Origin: Roseburia rectibacter
GTDB lineage: Bacteria; Bacillota; Clostridia; Lachnospirales; Lachnospiraceae
DNA: 64,000 nt
Direction: 5' to 3'
Assembly (NCBI RefSeq): GCF_014287515.2
Contig: NZ_CP092473.1
Span: 2,135,001 to 2,199,000 of the forward strand
Below the pieces are notes generated by a model. That model was given only the letters and a program-made list of their open reading frames with translations, did not search any database and was not told the origin of the DNA. How positions within the stretch are numbered: the first letter of the stretch is position 1; each line of letters starts with the position of its first letter. Position numbers and translations under genes: made by a program. This document shows, piece by piece, positions 55,289 through 64,000 of the stretch.

Positions 55289-57091
55289 TTATTCAGCAAG
55301 CAATGCTTCAATCTCATCAAGCACTTCTCCAAACACATCAAGTGCTTCCTGGATCGGCTTTGGTGTTTCAAGATTAACGCCTGCAATTTTAAGGAGTTCT
55401 ACCGGAGAGGCAGAACATCCGCCTGACAAAAATTTCTTATAACGCTCTACAGCAGGTGCTCCCTCTTTTAAGATTCCATGTGCCAGTGCAACCGCGGAAG
55501 AAAATCCCGTTGCATACTGATATACATAAAAATTATAATAAAAATGAGGGATTCTTGCCCACTCATAGGCAATCTCAGGATCTGATACCATATCCGGTCC
55601 AAAATATTTGCAATTCAGGTCATAATACAGTTTATTTAATGTCTCAGCAGTCAGGCTTTCTCCCTCTTCTGCCATCTTATTACTTAACATTTCATACTCT
55701 GCAAACATTGTCTGACGGTAAACAGTTCCTTTGAAGCTGTCAAGATAATGGTTGAGCAGATAAGCACGCTCTTTTTTATCTGTCGTATTTTTCAGAAGAT
55801 ATTCCATTAAAAGTACTTCGTTACATGTAGATGCCACTTCCGCAACGAAAATCTTATACTGGGAATAAATATATGGCTGCGCTTCGTTTGAATAGTAGGA
55901 GTGCATTGCATGTCCCATCTCATGTGCAAGTGTAAACATGTTATCAAGCGTATCATTGTGATTTAACAATACATATGGATGTCCGCCATATGCGCCTGCA
56001 GAATAAGCCCCGCTTCTCTTTCCCTCATTCTCATAAACATCGATCCAGCGGCTTTCAAATCCTTCTTTTACCTTTGCAACATATTCTTCGCCGAGTGGTG
56101 CTAATGCCTTTAAAACAGTCTCTTTTGCCTCTTCAAAAGAAATCTTCTTTGCTGCATCTGCAATCATTGGTGTATACACATCATACATATGAAGTTCATC
56201 TACACCGAGACATTTTTTACGAAGACGTACATAACGGTGCATTTTGTCCATATTTTTATTGATAGTATCGATCAGATTATAATACACAGACGGAGAAACA
56301 TTGTTTGCATCCACTGCTGCTTCCAATGTTGAAGCATAATGTCTTGCATTTGCATAAAAAATCTGCTGTTTTACCTGTCCATTATATAATGCAGCAAGTG
56401 TATTAGCATACTGTTTATATACACCGTAAAAACCTTCAAATGCGTCTTTGCGCACGCGGCGGTCTGCAGACTCTTCAAACGGCACAAAATTACCGTGGGA
56501 CAGTCTTACTGTATCACCCTCTTCATCTTTGATCTCCGGGAATACAAAATCAGCATTGTTGATAATAGAATATACCTGTCCGGATGTCTCTGCCATATCC
56601 CCTGTCATCGCCACCAGCTTTTCCATCTCCGCAGAAAGCGTATGTGCTTTGGTACGCTCAATCTCTTCAATCTGCTTCCGGTAAAGTTCCAGTTCCGGCA
56701 GTTCTTTATAATATCCTTCTAATACATTTTCATCCATTGTAAGAATCTCCGGGACAATAAATGCTGTGCGGCTCGACACTTTTGTCATCATGGAATACAT
56801 TTTCTGAGACATTGCCTGATGCGCAGTATTTTTCTGATCCTCATCAAACAGTCTCTCTGCATATTCAAAATCATAATCCAGTTTTTCTCCTGCTTTTGCT
56901 GCATTTTCCAATACAAACAGCAGATTTTTTGCAGATGCAGCTACCTTGCCTTCCATTTTCCCAATCTCATCCAGGATCTTATCAATCTCCGTTAAATCTT
57001 TTTTCCAATCCTCATCGGATGCATACATATCTTTTAAATTCCATGTATATTCTTCTTTTACTTCACTTCGTTTTAATAATTTTTTTGCCAT
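55289..57091 (-). CDS. pepF: Oligoendopeptidase F
   Basis: M3 family zinc oligopeptidase in the cytosol. 600 residues. HEMGH (within TLAHEMGHAMHSY) supplies the zinc ligands and catalytic Glu, with the downstream Glu in FVAEVASTCNEV. GGAGG precedes the ATG. Confidence 0.95.
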   Translation of the reverse strand: MAKKLLKRSEVKEEYTWNLKDMYASDEDWKKDLTEIDKILDEIGKMEGKVAASAKNLLFVLENAAKAGEKLDYDFEYAERLFDEDQKNTAHQAMSQKMYSMMTKVSSRTAFIVPEILTMDENVLEGYYKELPELELYRKQIEEIERTKAHTLSAEMEKLVAMTGDMAETSGQVYSIINNADFVFPEIKDEEGDTVRLSHGNFVPFEESADRRVRKDAFEGFYGVYKQYANTLAALYNGQVKQQIFYANARHYASTLEAAVDANNVSPSVYYNLIDTINKNMDKMHRYVRLRKKCLGVDELHMYDVYTPMIADAAKKISFEEAKETVLKALAPLGEEYVAKVKEGFESRWIDVYENEGKRSGAYSAGAYGGHPYVLLNHNDTLDNMFTLAHEMGHAMHSYYSNEAQPYIYSQYKIFVAEVASTCNEVLLMEYLLKNTTDKKERAYLLNHYLDSFKGTVYRQTMFAEYEMLSNKMAEEGESLTAETLNKLYYDLNCKYFGPDMVSDPEIAYEWARIPHFYYNFYVYQYATGFSSAVALAHGILKEGAPAVERYKKFLSGGCSASPVELLKIAGVNLETPKPIQEALDVFGEVLDEIEALLAE

Positions 57092-57191
57092 TGTAAACCT
57101 CCAGATTTTTACTGCCAGAAAATAATTCCAACACTCTTTAATTTACGCTCTGCAAAAGAAATTGTAAAGAAAAATATTGATGTTTTTTTAT

Positions 57192-60100
57192 CTATTGTTT
57201 ATTCGGTGCAAGGAACAGCTCGTAGAAGTTATTCAATGCATCCGGTTCTCTGCTGTTTCCGATTCCATGGTCTTCCACATATTTTTTTATCTCTTTGATG
57301 GTTTCTTTTGATAATACATAGGTTTCAACCGGGGTATCATTATCCATATTATTTAATGCTGATTCCAGTGCCGCACGGTATTCCGGATCGACTTTCCAGA
57401 TAGAATTATCTTCAAGTCCTCCCTCTTCATACGGCTTATGATAATATTTGCTGTTGATGAAACGGGTAACTCCGGTCAGATCCATCTGTGTGATCTTCTT
57501 CGGTGTTGTATCAGTTACATACACCATGATCTGTTTCACATAAGTATTTCCTGTATGGTCAACTACAGTCAGATTTTCCGATGTGGCAAAATCATGCTGC
57601 AGGTTTGTAAACTCACCTGCCTGATAGTCCGGGATCGTAAAGGATGTGAAAACCTCCGGATCACTTGGAGCCGGGTTTGTTCCCGGTAAAATCGGGCTTC
57701 CATCCTCACGGTCGGTCGCTGTTGCATGGCTTAAAATCTCTTCTTCCGTGATAAATCCGCTCTGTGCCTGTTCTAAAGTGTAATACAGATCCTGCGCCTG
57801 AATCCACGGACAATCATCCCATACAGCATAAAGTGTGATCTCTCCACCATCTTCTGCTACAAGGTTCCGAACGATATCCCCGGCTTTCCACTTCGGGATA
57901 AAGGTATCTTTGCCATCTTCCAACGCCCATCCCATAAAAATGGATGCATATACCTTTTTCTTTGGTGCTTCGGCTTTCTTATCTTCCTCCACTTCATCCA
58001 GTCCGTCTGCTTCTTTTGCGTCTTTTAAAGCATCGATATCGACTGCATCATCTTCTGTCCTTTTTTCCAGCATAGCATCTCCGTTAAGATCTGTTTCATC
58101 TGCAGCGTCTGTATCATCAGAATCTGCTTCTGTTTCTGCAGCTTCATCAGAATTATCTTCCATGCCTGATTCATCCATATCGTCCGCGGATTTCGATACA
58201 TCTTTGGTTTCAGCATCTTCAATTTCAGTATCTTCACTTTCAGCATCTTCGCTTTCAATGTCTTCACTTTCGGCATCATTGTTTTCGGTATCGTCACTTT
58301 CAGTATCTTCCTCTTCATATCCTGCCATCATGGCTTTTGGAATTGCCCCGGAAATGACACCATCTGTCACGTTTTGTCCATCCAGTGTATACTTCACATA
58401 GGCAGCTGTTCCATCTGCATTCCATACATCCGGCAGTGTCACATCGGTATCATACGTGGTTTCGATATCGTCGATATGTCCGGCTCCGCCGTTTGGATCA
58501 AAATGGATCGTATATCTATTTGCTTCTGCATTGGCTGTCATCGTGACATTTCCGGCCGGCATTGTGAATGTAAATTTCTTTGTATCCACGGTCTGATCTC
58601 CACCGGAACCTCCGGTATAATTACCAGTCCAGTTCAGCCAGTGATAGCCTTCTTTTACATTGGCATCAATCGTTACGCTCTGGCCGTAACGGTACGGTCC
58701 TGCTCCGATCGTTTTTTCTATGCCTATCCCAGCATTTAAGGTCACATTATAAAGGTGTCTTTCATAATAATAATCAATGACCATCTTTCCATCCGCAGTG
58801 ACTGCTTTCGTCTGTGTTTTCGGACTGTCAAATCCGGTATATGTCTTTACTGCAGGCGTTACTTTGCTTCCGATCTGTGCTTTCTTTGTCTCTGTCTCGG
58901 CAAGCTCGTAATTTTTATCATCATGTGTGGAAGCAATGCCCGTTGTTTTCTGTTTCCAGTGACGAACGGTATAAACAGCTTCATCTAACACTCCGGTAAG
59001 AGTTAAGGTCATGTTATAAGCAGGCATGCTTCTCTCATAGGCATAGGTTTTATCATTCACATAATCAGATGTAACCTTAAAGTTTGTCGAAACACCAGTC
59101 TTTTCATTGAGATCCGTCCACATGCTGAACACGTAGCCGGTATTAAAGGTCGGTGTGGAAACAATGTTTGCATTACACGGCAATTCATACGATGTCATGT
59201 AATAATCACCAGATACCGTGCTGCTACTGTTTACTGTGCCACCGGCACCAGTGATCGCCGTCCCATTATTAAATACCTGTGTTACAGCTTTATTGACCGT
59301 GGTTTTGTCGATCTTGACAGTAAGTACATAGATCGGAACTCCGACTGATTCTTTCGTTAATATGTCATCAATGGTAGTACCAGTTGCAACATTTTGTGAT
59401 CTCAAATCACCGGACAGCCTAGATCCATTCTTAAACTCTTCCACTCCGGAATTTTTCTCATATGTACAGTCGATGCTGTAACTGATATAACTGCCTCTGC
59501 TTGGGTTTTTAAATTTACTTTCTTTATAATCTGTTCCATAATTTCCCTGTGTATCAACCGCAAAGGTTACCGTATGATTTTTCGCATTCCATGTACCGGT
59601 GATTGTGGTTGTTTTATCCGCTTCCTTGTTGTAAACAGTGAGTTTTGGTTTGGTATTGGTCGGAGTCAGTGCTTTATCTAATGTGACTACCAGTTTTCCA
59701 TTGTAATAACCTGTTTTTGTCTGCAGGGTTTTATTGGTGATCTTCTGTGAAACGTTAACTGTGGTAGGACTCTTTACCGTTGTGACCTGATTTCCTTCTG
59801 CAAAGTTATCCGAGATATCTATCGCAATACCTGTCACAAACATGGTAACCCATTTGGTAAAATCTCCGGTATTGGTCTGCAAAGTATAATACTGATTTGC
59901 ATAGGCAGGCTGTGTACTTTCCTTTTTAATTGTAAAATCGACCAGATCTCCTCTTGTTGTCGTCGCTTTACTGTACAGTGCATTTCCATTGATCGATAAA
60001 TACGGACTTACATCTTTTGACAGTCCGAAAATCTTTTTGTTTTTATCAAACTTTTCAGACGCTTTCTGTGCATACAGGTTCATTTTGGTAAATTTGGAAT

Positions 60101-61034
60101 TACTATTAGTGCTCTCCACAAAAATCATCAGATATTGTCCGGTCAAAGGCACTTTATCATTTGCCTTGTATGCCTTTGATCTCACACTTGTAACCATTCC
60201 GGTTTTAATGTCTTTCTCTACCCATTCTCCATTATGCTTTGAAACATCATCAATATTAAAATCCGCGGACATTCTAAGACGCACTGCCCTCATCGGAACT
60301 GACATATCACAGTTTTCCACAATGATCAGCTGCCATCCACCGGCGCCCTCGCCACCGCCGATATGCTCATAATACGGAATGTTGAATACCGAATACGTTC
60401 CATAGATCTTGCTGCTTTTATTAATGATATCCGTCACATCCGCATACATGTTTACGAAGGTGTACTGTTGCCTCACTCCTTCCTCTTTGTTTTGGTTTTT
60501 ATAATCAATTGACCTGTTATCATAAGTTGCATACTGTGCCTTTATCAGTTTTGCCGTTCCATCCGGCAGTACAAAAGCGATTTCTGATTTTGCAAGTGCT
60601 TTCGCATCTGTGTCCGATCTTTTGATACTTGTCCTTGCCTGCCATACCAGATATGCTGCACGGATCGTCCCATCCGCACCTTCTGACTTTGTCAGCTTTG
60701 CAGACCGGTTGTTTTTGATCTTCTTTCCGATCACTGAATTATCTGCATTTTTCAAAACATTTTCCGCAGCTTTATACTGGTCTTTTTTACTATCATAGGT
60801 ATTATAATTCGTAACGATATCATAAGCCCATGTATCATAGTTCGTATTTCCGGTATAGTTAATATTCAGCCGCCCATACAGCGGGGTTTCTTTTCCAGCT
60901 TGTGAATCTGTCATATAGACATTTCCTGCTTCTTCTACCGTGATCGCTTTCACACTCTGTGGAATCATGGTGGCCAGAAACATTACTGCGCAGAGCAGTA
61001 AAAATCTGCTTAGTTTCAATATTTTTTCTTTCAT
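57192..61034 (-). CDS. Large secreted surface protein with InlB-type repeats
   Basis: 1280 residues. The signal peptide ends near SVKA (about 30). A beta-rich N-terminal adhesin-like region has GGGEGAGGWQLIIVEN near 226. Divergent InlB B-repeat-like modules occupy about 755-855 (YGQSVTIDANVKEGYHWLNW, FTMPAGNVTMTANAE). An acidic low-complexity stretch lies at about 905-995, and a C-terminal beta region follows. No LPxTG motif, membrane anchor or LysM is seen at the C-terminus. Binding target unknown. GGAG lies 4 nt from the ATG. Probably an adhesin or polymer-binding protein. Confidence 0.75.
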   Translation of the reverse strand: MKEKILKLSRFLLLCAVMFLATMIPQSVKAITVEEAGNVYMTDSQAGKETPLYGRLNINYTGNTNYDTWAYDIVTNYNTYDSKKDQYKAAENVLKNADNSVIGKKIKNNRSAKLTKSEGADGTIRAAYLVWQARTSIKRSDTDAKALAKSEIAFVLPDGTAKLIKAQYATYDNRSIDYKNQNKEEGVRQQYTFVNMYADVTDIINKSSKIYGTYSVFNIPYYEHIGGGEGAGGWQLIIVENCDMSVPMRAVRLRMSADFNIDDVSKHNGEWVEKDIKTGMVTSVRSKAYKANDKVPLTGQYLMIFVESTNSNSKFTKMNLYAQKASEKFDKNKKIFGLSKDVSPYLSINGNALYSKATTTRGDLVDFTIKKESTQPAYANQYYTLQTNTGDFTKWVTMFVTGIAIDISDNFAEGNQVTTVKSPTTVNVSQKITNKTLQTKTGYYNGKLVVTLDKALTPTNTKPKLTVYNKEADKTTTITGTWNAKNHTVTFAVDTQGNYGTDYKESKFKNPSRGSYISYSIDCTYEKNSGVEEFKNGSRLSGDLRSQNVATGTTIDDILTKESVGVPIYVLTVKIDKTTVNKAVTQVFNNGTAITGAGGTVNSSSTVSGDYYMTSYELPCNANIVSTPTFNTGYVFSMWTDLNEKTGVSTNFKVTSDYVNDKTYAYERSMPAYNMTLTLTGVLDEAVYTVRHWKQKTTGIASTHDDKNYELAETETKKAQIGSKVTPAVKTYTGFDSPKTQTKAVTADGKMVIDYYYERHLYNVTLNAGIGIEKTIGAGPYRYGQSVTIDANVKEGYHWLNWTGNYTGGSGGDQTVDTKKFTFTMPAGNVTMTANAEANRYTIHFDPNGGAGHIDDIETTYDTDVTLPDVWNADGTAAYVKYTLDGQNVTDGVISGAIPKAMMAGYEEEDTESDDTENNDAESEDIESEDAESEDTEIEDAETKDVSKSADDMDESGMEDNSDEAAETEADSDDTDAADETDLNGDAMLEKRTEDDAVDIDALKDAKEADGLDEVEEDKKAEAPKKKVYASIFMGWALEDGKDTFIPKWKAGDIVRNLVAEDGGEITLYAVWDDCPWIQAQDLYYTLEQAQSGFITEEEILSHATATDREDGSPILPGTNPAPSDPEVFTSFTIPDYQAGEFTNLQHDFATSENLTVVDHTGNTYVKQIMVYVTDTTPKKITQMDLTGVTRFINSKYYHKPYEEGGLEDNSIWKVDPEYRAALESALNNMDNDTPVETYVLSKETIKEIKKYVEDHGIGNSREPDALNNFYELFLAPNKQ
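58196..58320 (-). repeat. Acidic tandem repeat inside the large surface protein
   Basis: Imperfect short repeats encode alternating Glu/Asp with Ser, Ala, Thr or Ile (ESEDAESEDTEIED type), about residues 905-947. Likely prone to length variation between strains. Confidence 0.75.
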
Positions 61035-61098
61035 AGATCTCCTTTCGACTTTTCGTCCTGTGTATTTATATTTTCATTTTGAAAATACCGTGGTAAAT

Positions 61099-61146
61099 AA
61101 AAAATGAACTGCAAGGTAATCAGAGATTCCAAGCAGTTCATTTTTT
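61099..61146 (-). terminator. Terminator of the Big_2 protein gene
   Basis: 14-bp stem AAAAAATGAACTGC / GCAGTTCATTTTTT with a 20-nt loop, T-run on the minus strand. It separates the two surface protein genes. Confidence 0.82.
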
Positions 61147-61148
61147 CG

Positions 61149-61172
61149 ACTATCAAAATTAATTTTGATAGT
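61149..61172. repeat. Perfect 24-bp palindrome
   Basis: Arms ACTATCAAAATT and its exact complement with no loop, immediately after the Big_2 gene and before its terminator. A dimeric regulator site or a processing hairpin are possible. Confidence 0.65.
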
Positions 61173-61202
61173 TTTCATACTTATTCAATTTTCCTTGCTG
61201 TT

Positions 61203-62819
61203 TTAAAGTTTGGTTACCCAGCCATCCTTTTCCCTAGCTTCATCTATGCCTCTTCCTGTTCTACAACCTGTAACATACTTACTAAAAGAAGTCGGTTTAT
61301 CGCTGACAGTCACTTTCCAGGAATAACTCCAACGTCCATCCGCTGTTTTTAAAGTAATAACAGCTGATCCTTTCCCAATAACCTCAAGACGATCATCTTC
61401 CGTTACTCTTAATACATTTTTATTACTACTGGTCATGATAATCTTATTATTGCTTGTAATAGCATCTGCTGAATCACTTGATGCTGCAACTTTTTTATCT
61501 GCTGAGAAAAATTCTGTTGAAACAGGCAAAGTGCTGTTTTCAATCGTTCCATCCTCATGTTTCTTTACATAGTACTTGATATTATCGTACCTATCAAATC
61601 CCACTGCCAGTACCATGTCATTTTTCTTGACAGTTACATTATAAGCAGCTTTGACTTTCTTATTGGCTTTGGATGTAACTGTGATCGTTGCGTTTCCTAC
61701 CTTTTTCGGTGTAACAAAACCGGTAGAAGAAACGGCTGCGACACTTGTGTTGCTGGACTTATAGGAAACAGCACTGTTATTTACACCGGTGATCCGTTTT
61801 ACCTTGATCTGCGCCTGTCCGTATTTTTCTTTCTGTACTAAAAGCTGTTCTCCAATAAACTGATCCATGCTCTCGTGATCTTCGGTATAAAATTCAAGGC
61901 TGTGTGCATCACCACAATGATTATAAATCTTATGGAAAGATTTTTCCGGGTACAAAACCACGTTATCTTCTTCGAGGACGATCTTACCTTTTCCTTTTTC
62001 GGAATAGTCCGTGTCAATCATATCCGCCGTTTTTACTGTTACCTTAAACACAGCTTTTACTTTCTTGTTGATTAGGGAAGTTACAGTGATTGTAGCTGTA
62101 CCAGCTTTCTTTCCGGTTACTTTTCCTTTGGATGATACCGTTGCAATTTTCTTGTCACTGGAAGAAAAGGTAAGGTTCTTATTGCTGAGACCTTTAAACG
62201 ATTTTACCTTGATCGTGGTTGTATTTCCAACAATGATACTCTCTTTGCTCTTTTTTAAAGTGATCTTTGCTTTCTGCTTTCCTTTGCTTACCGTCAGACT
62301 CAGTGTTCCTTTTACTTTGGAATCATAAATGGATGTCACAGTGATCTTACATTTTCCTTTTTTCTTTACTGTCACAACACCCTTTGCATTTACTGTTGCA
62401 ATGCTGGTGTTCGAGGATTTGTATTTCAGTTCACCGGATTTGATACCGTCTTTACTGTTTTTTGATCCTACTACCACTCCATTTTTAAACATGGCAACCG
62501 GGATGATCGTGAACTTCTCTCCTGCATAAACAGTTTTCTTTTTTATGCAGTGATAATGTCTGTATGTAGAAATATTGCAACAATGTTCCTGCGTTTTATG
62601 CCATTTGGCATCATCCGATGTTGCAAACACGATCTGATTCTTTGGCTGATCCTCTCCAAAGTAATCAATGTATGTTGCCTGCTTTGCCGATACTTCCTCC
62701 GGCTGCGGTACTACGATGCTGCTGATGCACATGATAAGTGCCAGCGTGAGCACGACTGCTTTTTTCCATCCTGCCACCTTTGCGGTGTTCATTCCTTTCC
62801 GGTTTCTTCTTTCTCTCAT
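61203..62819 (-). CDS. Secreted Big_2 (bacterial Ig-like) repeat protein
   Basis: 538 residues. A basic N-terminus and a signal peptide (about 18-45, VVLTLALIMCISSIVVP) are followed by about four Big_2-like modules. Each module carries a variant of SSNTSIATVNAKGVVT followed by KCKITVTS. Two Cys/His-rich patches occur (EHCC...RHYHC near 80; NHCG). No sortase signal. Probably cell-surface or polysaccharide binding. The start at 62819 has AGGAG at about 10 nt. Confidence 0.82.
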   Translation of the reverse strand: MRERRNRKGMNTAKVAGWKKAVVLTLALIMCISSIVVPQPEEVSAKQATYIDYFGEDQPKNQIVFATSDDAKWHKTQEHCCNISTYRHYHCIKKKTVYAGEKFTIIPVAMFKNGVVVGSKNSKDGIKSGELKYKSSNTSIATVNAKGVVTVKKKGKCKITVTSIYDSKVKGTLSLTVSKGKQKAKITLKKSKESIIVGNTTTIKVKSFKGLSNKNLTFSSSDKKIATVSSKGKVTGKKAGTATITVTSLINKKVKAVFKVTVKTADMIDTDYSEKGKGKIVLEEDNVVLYPEKSFHKIYNHCGDAHSLEFYTEDHESMDQFIGEQLLVQKEKYGQAQIKVKRITGVNNSAVSYKSSNTSVAAVSSTGFVTPKKVGNATITVTSKANKKVKAAYNVTVKKNDMVLAVGFDRYDNIKYYVKKHEDGTIENSTLPVSTEFFSADKKVAASSDSADAITSNNKIIMTSSNKNVLRVTEDDRLEVIGKGSAVITLKTADGRWSYSWKVTVSDKPTSFSKYVTGCRTGRGIDEAREKDGWVTKL

Positions 62820-62869
62820 AACTTCGATTCTCCTTTATCTTTTATTTTTGATTCTTTTACCTTATGACG

Positions 62870-62898
62870 TTGACAAATAAAATGGAAACTTCTATAAT
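62870..62898 (+). promoter_or_regulatory. Perfect consensus promoter of the antitoxin RNA
   Basis: TTGACA at 62870-62875, 17 bp, TATAAT at 62893-62898 on the plus strand. There is no plus-strand gene after it; the terminator at 62971-63017 ends the transcript after about 110 nt. Confidence 0.82.
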
Positions 62899-62904
62899 AT
62901 ACCT

Positions 62905-63017
62905 ATCAAGACAGCCGGGTGATAAGCAAATACCTATCTGCTCCGGCATATATAAATCTTTAGTTACATAAAATAACCGTCAGATCTTGCGAGGAGCTGG
63001 ACGGTTATTTTTTTGTC
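62905..63017 (+). ncRNA. Candidate antisense RNA antitoxin
   Basis: Predicted RNA of about 113 nt from the promoter at 62870. It has a 5' hairpin GCCGG/CCGGC (62914-62947) and a terminator stem AAATAACCGTC/GACGGTTATTT followed by seven T. It is convergent with the toxin gene and shares its stop codon and terminator region, so it pairs with the 3' end of the toxin mRNA, as RatA does with txpA. Confidence 0.68.
62971..63010. terminator. Shared bidirectional terminator of the toxin-antitoxin pair
   Basis: 11-bp stem AAATAACCGTC/GACGGTTATTT; T-runs on both sides. It contains the toxin stop codon. Confidence 0.8.
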
Positions 63018-63109
63018 TTATCATGGGTATCATTTCTGACACTTCTGACAAGCGTTATGATGGTACATATCATAATAACAAATGTGAACAAGTCACTATA
63101 TGTAACCAT
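63005..63109 (-). CDS. Small holin-like type I toxin
   Basis: 34 residues, start MVTYSDLFTFVIMICTIITL, then a charged tail (RSVRNDTHDKTKK). This is the layout of the putative holin-like toxins of Firmicutes (TxpA/BsrG type): one membrane helix with a polar tail. A good AAAGGGGTGG ribosome site precedes the ATG, and a CTCCGA/TCGGAG hairpin sits just upstream in the leader. The plus-strand RNA overlaps its 3' end. The family call is from memory of similar short proteins. Confidence 0.75.
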   Translation of the reverse strand: MVTYSDLFTFVIMICTIITLVRSVRNDTHDKTKK

Positions 63110-63565
63110 GCTACCACCCCTTTCTCCGAATCTCGGAGCAGATCTAAGTGGTAAAGCCGTCCTTTCGGCTGCCTTGAAAAGTATACTATATTGGATTTCC
63201 TGTTTTTATTATAAACGTAATGCTATGGAAAAGCAACTCCTCTGATCGAATCTCTTCTTAATTTAATTGTCAAAGTACGGTGTGTGAATAAAGCCATTGT
63301 TTCACTTAAATGCGTCAGGAATATTCTTAAAGATATCTGTAATGAAATAAAAAAGACTGTTACGGATATGCCATCTTTATTAATAAAAAGCTGACATATA
63401 GAATATCCAGATTAAAACTGATATTTCATTTCTTCATATGTAAATTTAGTATAACAAATTTTTTACATAAAAAAAGACATTTTCATTTATTTAATTTTAT
63501 TTTTATATTTGTAATTTATTTTTAATTAAAATATACAAATTCAAATTGTCCTGTTCCCGCAATAA
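63110..63565. other. AT-rich intergenic region with toxin leader
   Basis: 63110-63190 holds the toxin 5' leader on the minus strand (hairpins CTCCGA/TCGGAG and AGCCG/CGGCT) and TATAGT/TATACT boxes near 63180-63190. The rest (63240-63565) is very AT-rich with no supported gene. One 57-codon open stretch at about 63222-63392 (+) has no start or ribosome site. Confidence 0.5.
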
Positions 63566-63605
63566 TAAAAATGAGTGCAAGCATGTTGACACACTTGCAC
63601 TCATT
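63566..63605 (-). terminator. Terminator of the window-edge gene
   Basis: A 12-bp perfect stem AATGAGTGCAAG/CTTGCACTCATT, loop 12 nt, followed by TTTATTATT on the minus strand. Confidence 0.82.
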
Positions 63606-63628
63606 GATATTTTATATCAGTTTAAATT

Positions 63629-64000
63629 TTATTTTATAGTTGTAACCTTCACAGTATGCTGCTTCTCAAGATGAGAACAATCACAAAACTTATAATCTTT
63701 TTTATTAAATGTGATCTTCTGTGTCGTTACGCCCGAAAATTTTATATCATCCACATATATATAGCCGCTGCTCTTTGAACAGACTCCTGTAATAGCAACC
63801 CCTTGTATAATGTTGTATTTGGTTTTTGTATTGATCTTTGACTCCTTTTCATCTTTAGAAACAACATTCCTCAGCGGCATATTGTTAACTGTAATCATAT
63901 AATATTTTCCTGATTTTTTGCAGCTTTCCAGTTTCCCGGCTTTAATATTTCTGTCAGTTACTGAATCATACAATTCCACTTGTATTTTTTTACCATCTTT
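63629..64000 (-). CDS. C-terminal part of a probable surface protein (cut by window)
   Basis: The frame is open to the window end (124 codons seen), so the 5' part lies outside. Beta-rich with KYYMITVNNMPLRNVV and SGYIYVDDIKFSGV, like a jelly-roll carbohydrate-binding module, and a Cys-Asp-Cys near the end. No anchor motif at the C-terminus. Probably a further secreted protein of this accessory region; function unknown. Confidence 0.6.
   Translation of the reverse strand, partial: KDGKKIQVELYDSVTDRNIKAGKLESCKKSGKYYMITVNNMPLRNVVSKDEKESKINTKTKYNIIQGVAITGVCSKSSGYIYVDDIKFSGVTTQKITFNKKDYKFCDCSHLEKQHTVKVTTIK

Noticed and set aside
57835..58780. Long open frames opposite the large surface protein
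   Set aside because: They are Ser/Ala-rich mirrors of the acidic and repeat regions, with no ribosome site.
63057..63245. Plus-strand open frame covering the toxin start
   Set aside because: No ribosome site and mixed composition; the opposite strand holds the supported toxin gene.
63222..63392. Gene remnant in the AT-rich gap
   Set aside because: About 57 open codons without start, ribosome site or recognisable similarity; could be chance in AT-rich DNA.
1..64000. tRNA, rRNA, CRISPR arrays or complete insertion sequences
   Set aside because: Looked for cloverleaf 3' arms, rRNA signatures, regularly spaced repeats and transposase motifs; none seen.

Overview
The window is a low-GC Firmicutes chromosome segment, most likely from a Lachnospiraceae bacterium (Roseburia/Agathobacter-like). 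This placement is inferred from gene content and order, not from a search. Supporting signs are an L27 with the cleavable N-terminal extension next to the Prp protease, RsfS/YqeK/NadD/YhbY/Obg behind L21, RemA beside Gmk, the sporulation protein YlbJ, LexA facing a YneA-like gene, and strong purine-rich ribosome binding sites. No rRNA, tRNA, CRISPR array or complete insertion sequence was seen.

Layout. 0-5.5 kb (+): cell shape and division (PBP2, MinD, MinE, RodA) followed by a methylglyoxal synthase homologue. 5.5-17.1 kb (+, apart from a small DUF378 gene): lipoprotein D,D-carboxypeptidase, P-loop protein, HlyD-like protein, YggS/SepF/YlmH division cluster, AroB, LspA, RluD, a cytidylate-kinase-like protein, Dtd, a TtcA-like enzyme and a Xer-type recombinase. 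17.2-19.4 kb: PlsC, then the SOS locus with a YneA-like gene and LexA divergent over several LexA boxes. 19.4-30.4 kb (-): an L21-Prp-L27-Obg-YhbY-NadD-YqeK-RsfS operon with its own promoter and leader. Upstream of it lie UppP, RNase E/G, DUF2344 and a B12-binding radical SAM protein, then a small membrane protein and an acyltransferase. 30.5-42.7 kb (-): histidine operon hisZ-hisG-hisD-hisB-hisIE from a perfect consensus promoter, preceded by RecU, two pseudouridine synthases, YgiQ, an M23 peptidase and PepD. 42.7-50 kb: YlbJ (+) converges on a long (-) operon YicC-RemA-Gmk-RpoZ-RimO-PgsA-CinA-RsmD-CoaD-coiled-coil protein. 50-54.3 kb: an XRE regulator, then nadA-nadB-nadC-niaR for de novo NAD synthesis with its repressor. 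54.4-57.1 kb: helical protein, degenerate HPr-like protein, PepF. 57.2-64 kb: accessory cell-surface region with a 1280-residue secreted protein, a Big_2-repeat secreted protein and a truncated gene at the window edge. A compact candidate type I toxin-antitoxin locus sits between the last two.

Highest-interest observations: (1) a 34-residue holin-like toxin whose 3' end is overlapped by a convergent small RNA with a perfect TTGACA-17-TATAAT promoter; (2) a HisA/HisF-like barrel that has lost both catalytic aspartates, fused to HisI-HisE; (3) a methylglyoxal synthase homologue with alanine in place of the catalytic aspartate; (4) an AATGGAG ribosome-binding motif in front of thirteen genes, in most cases directly after an RNA hairpin; (5) a branched RNA structure between rpmA and obg; (6) a Crh-like HPr homologue lacking the phospho-accepting histidine.
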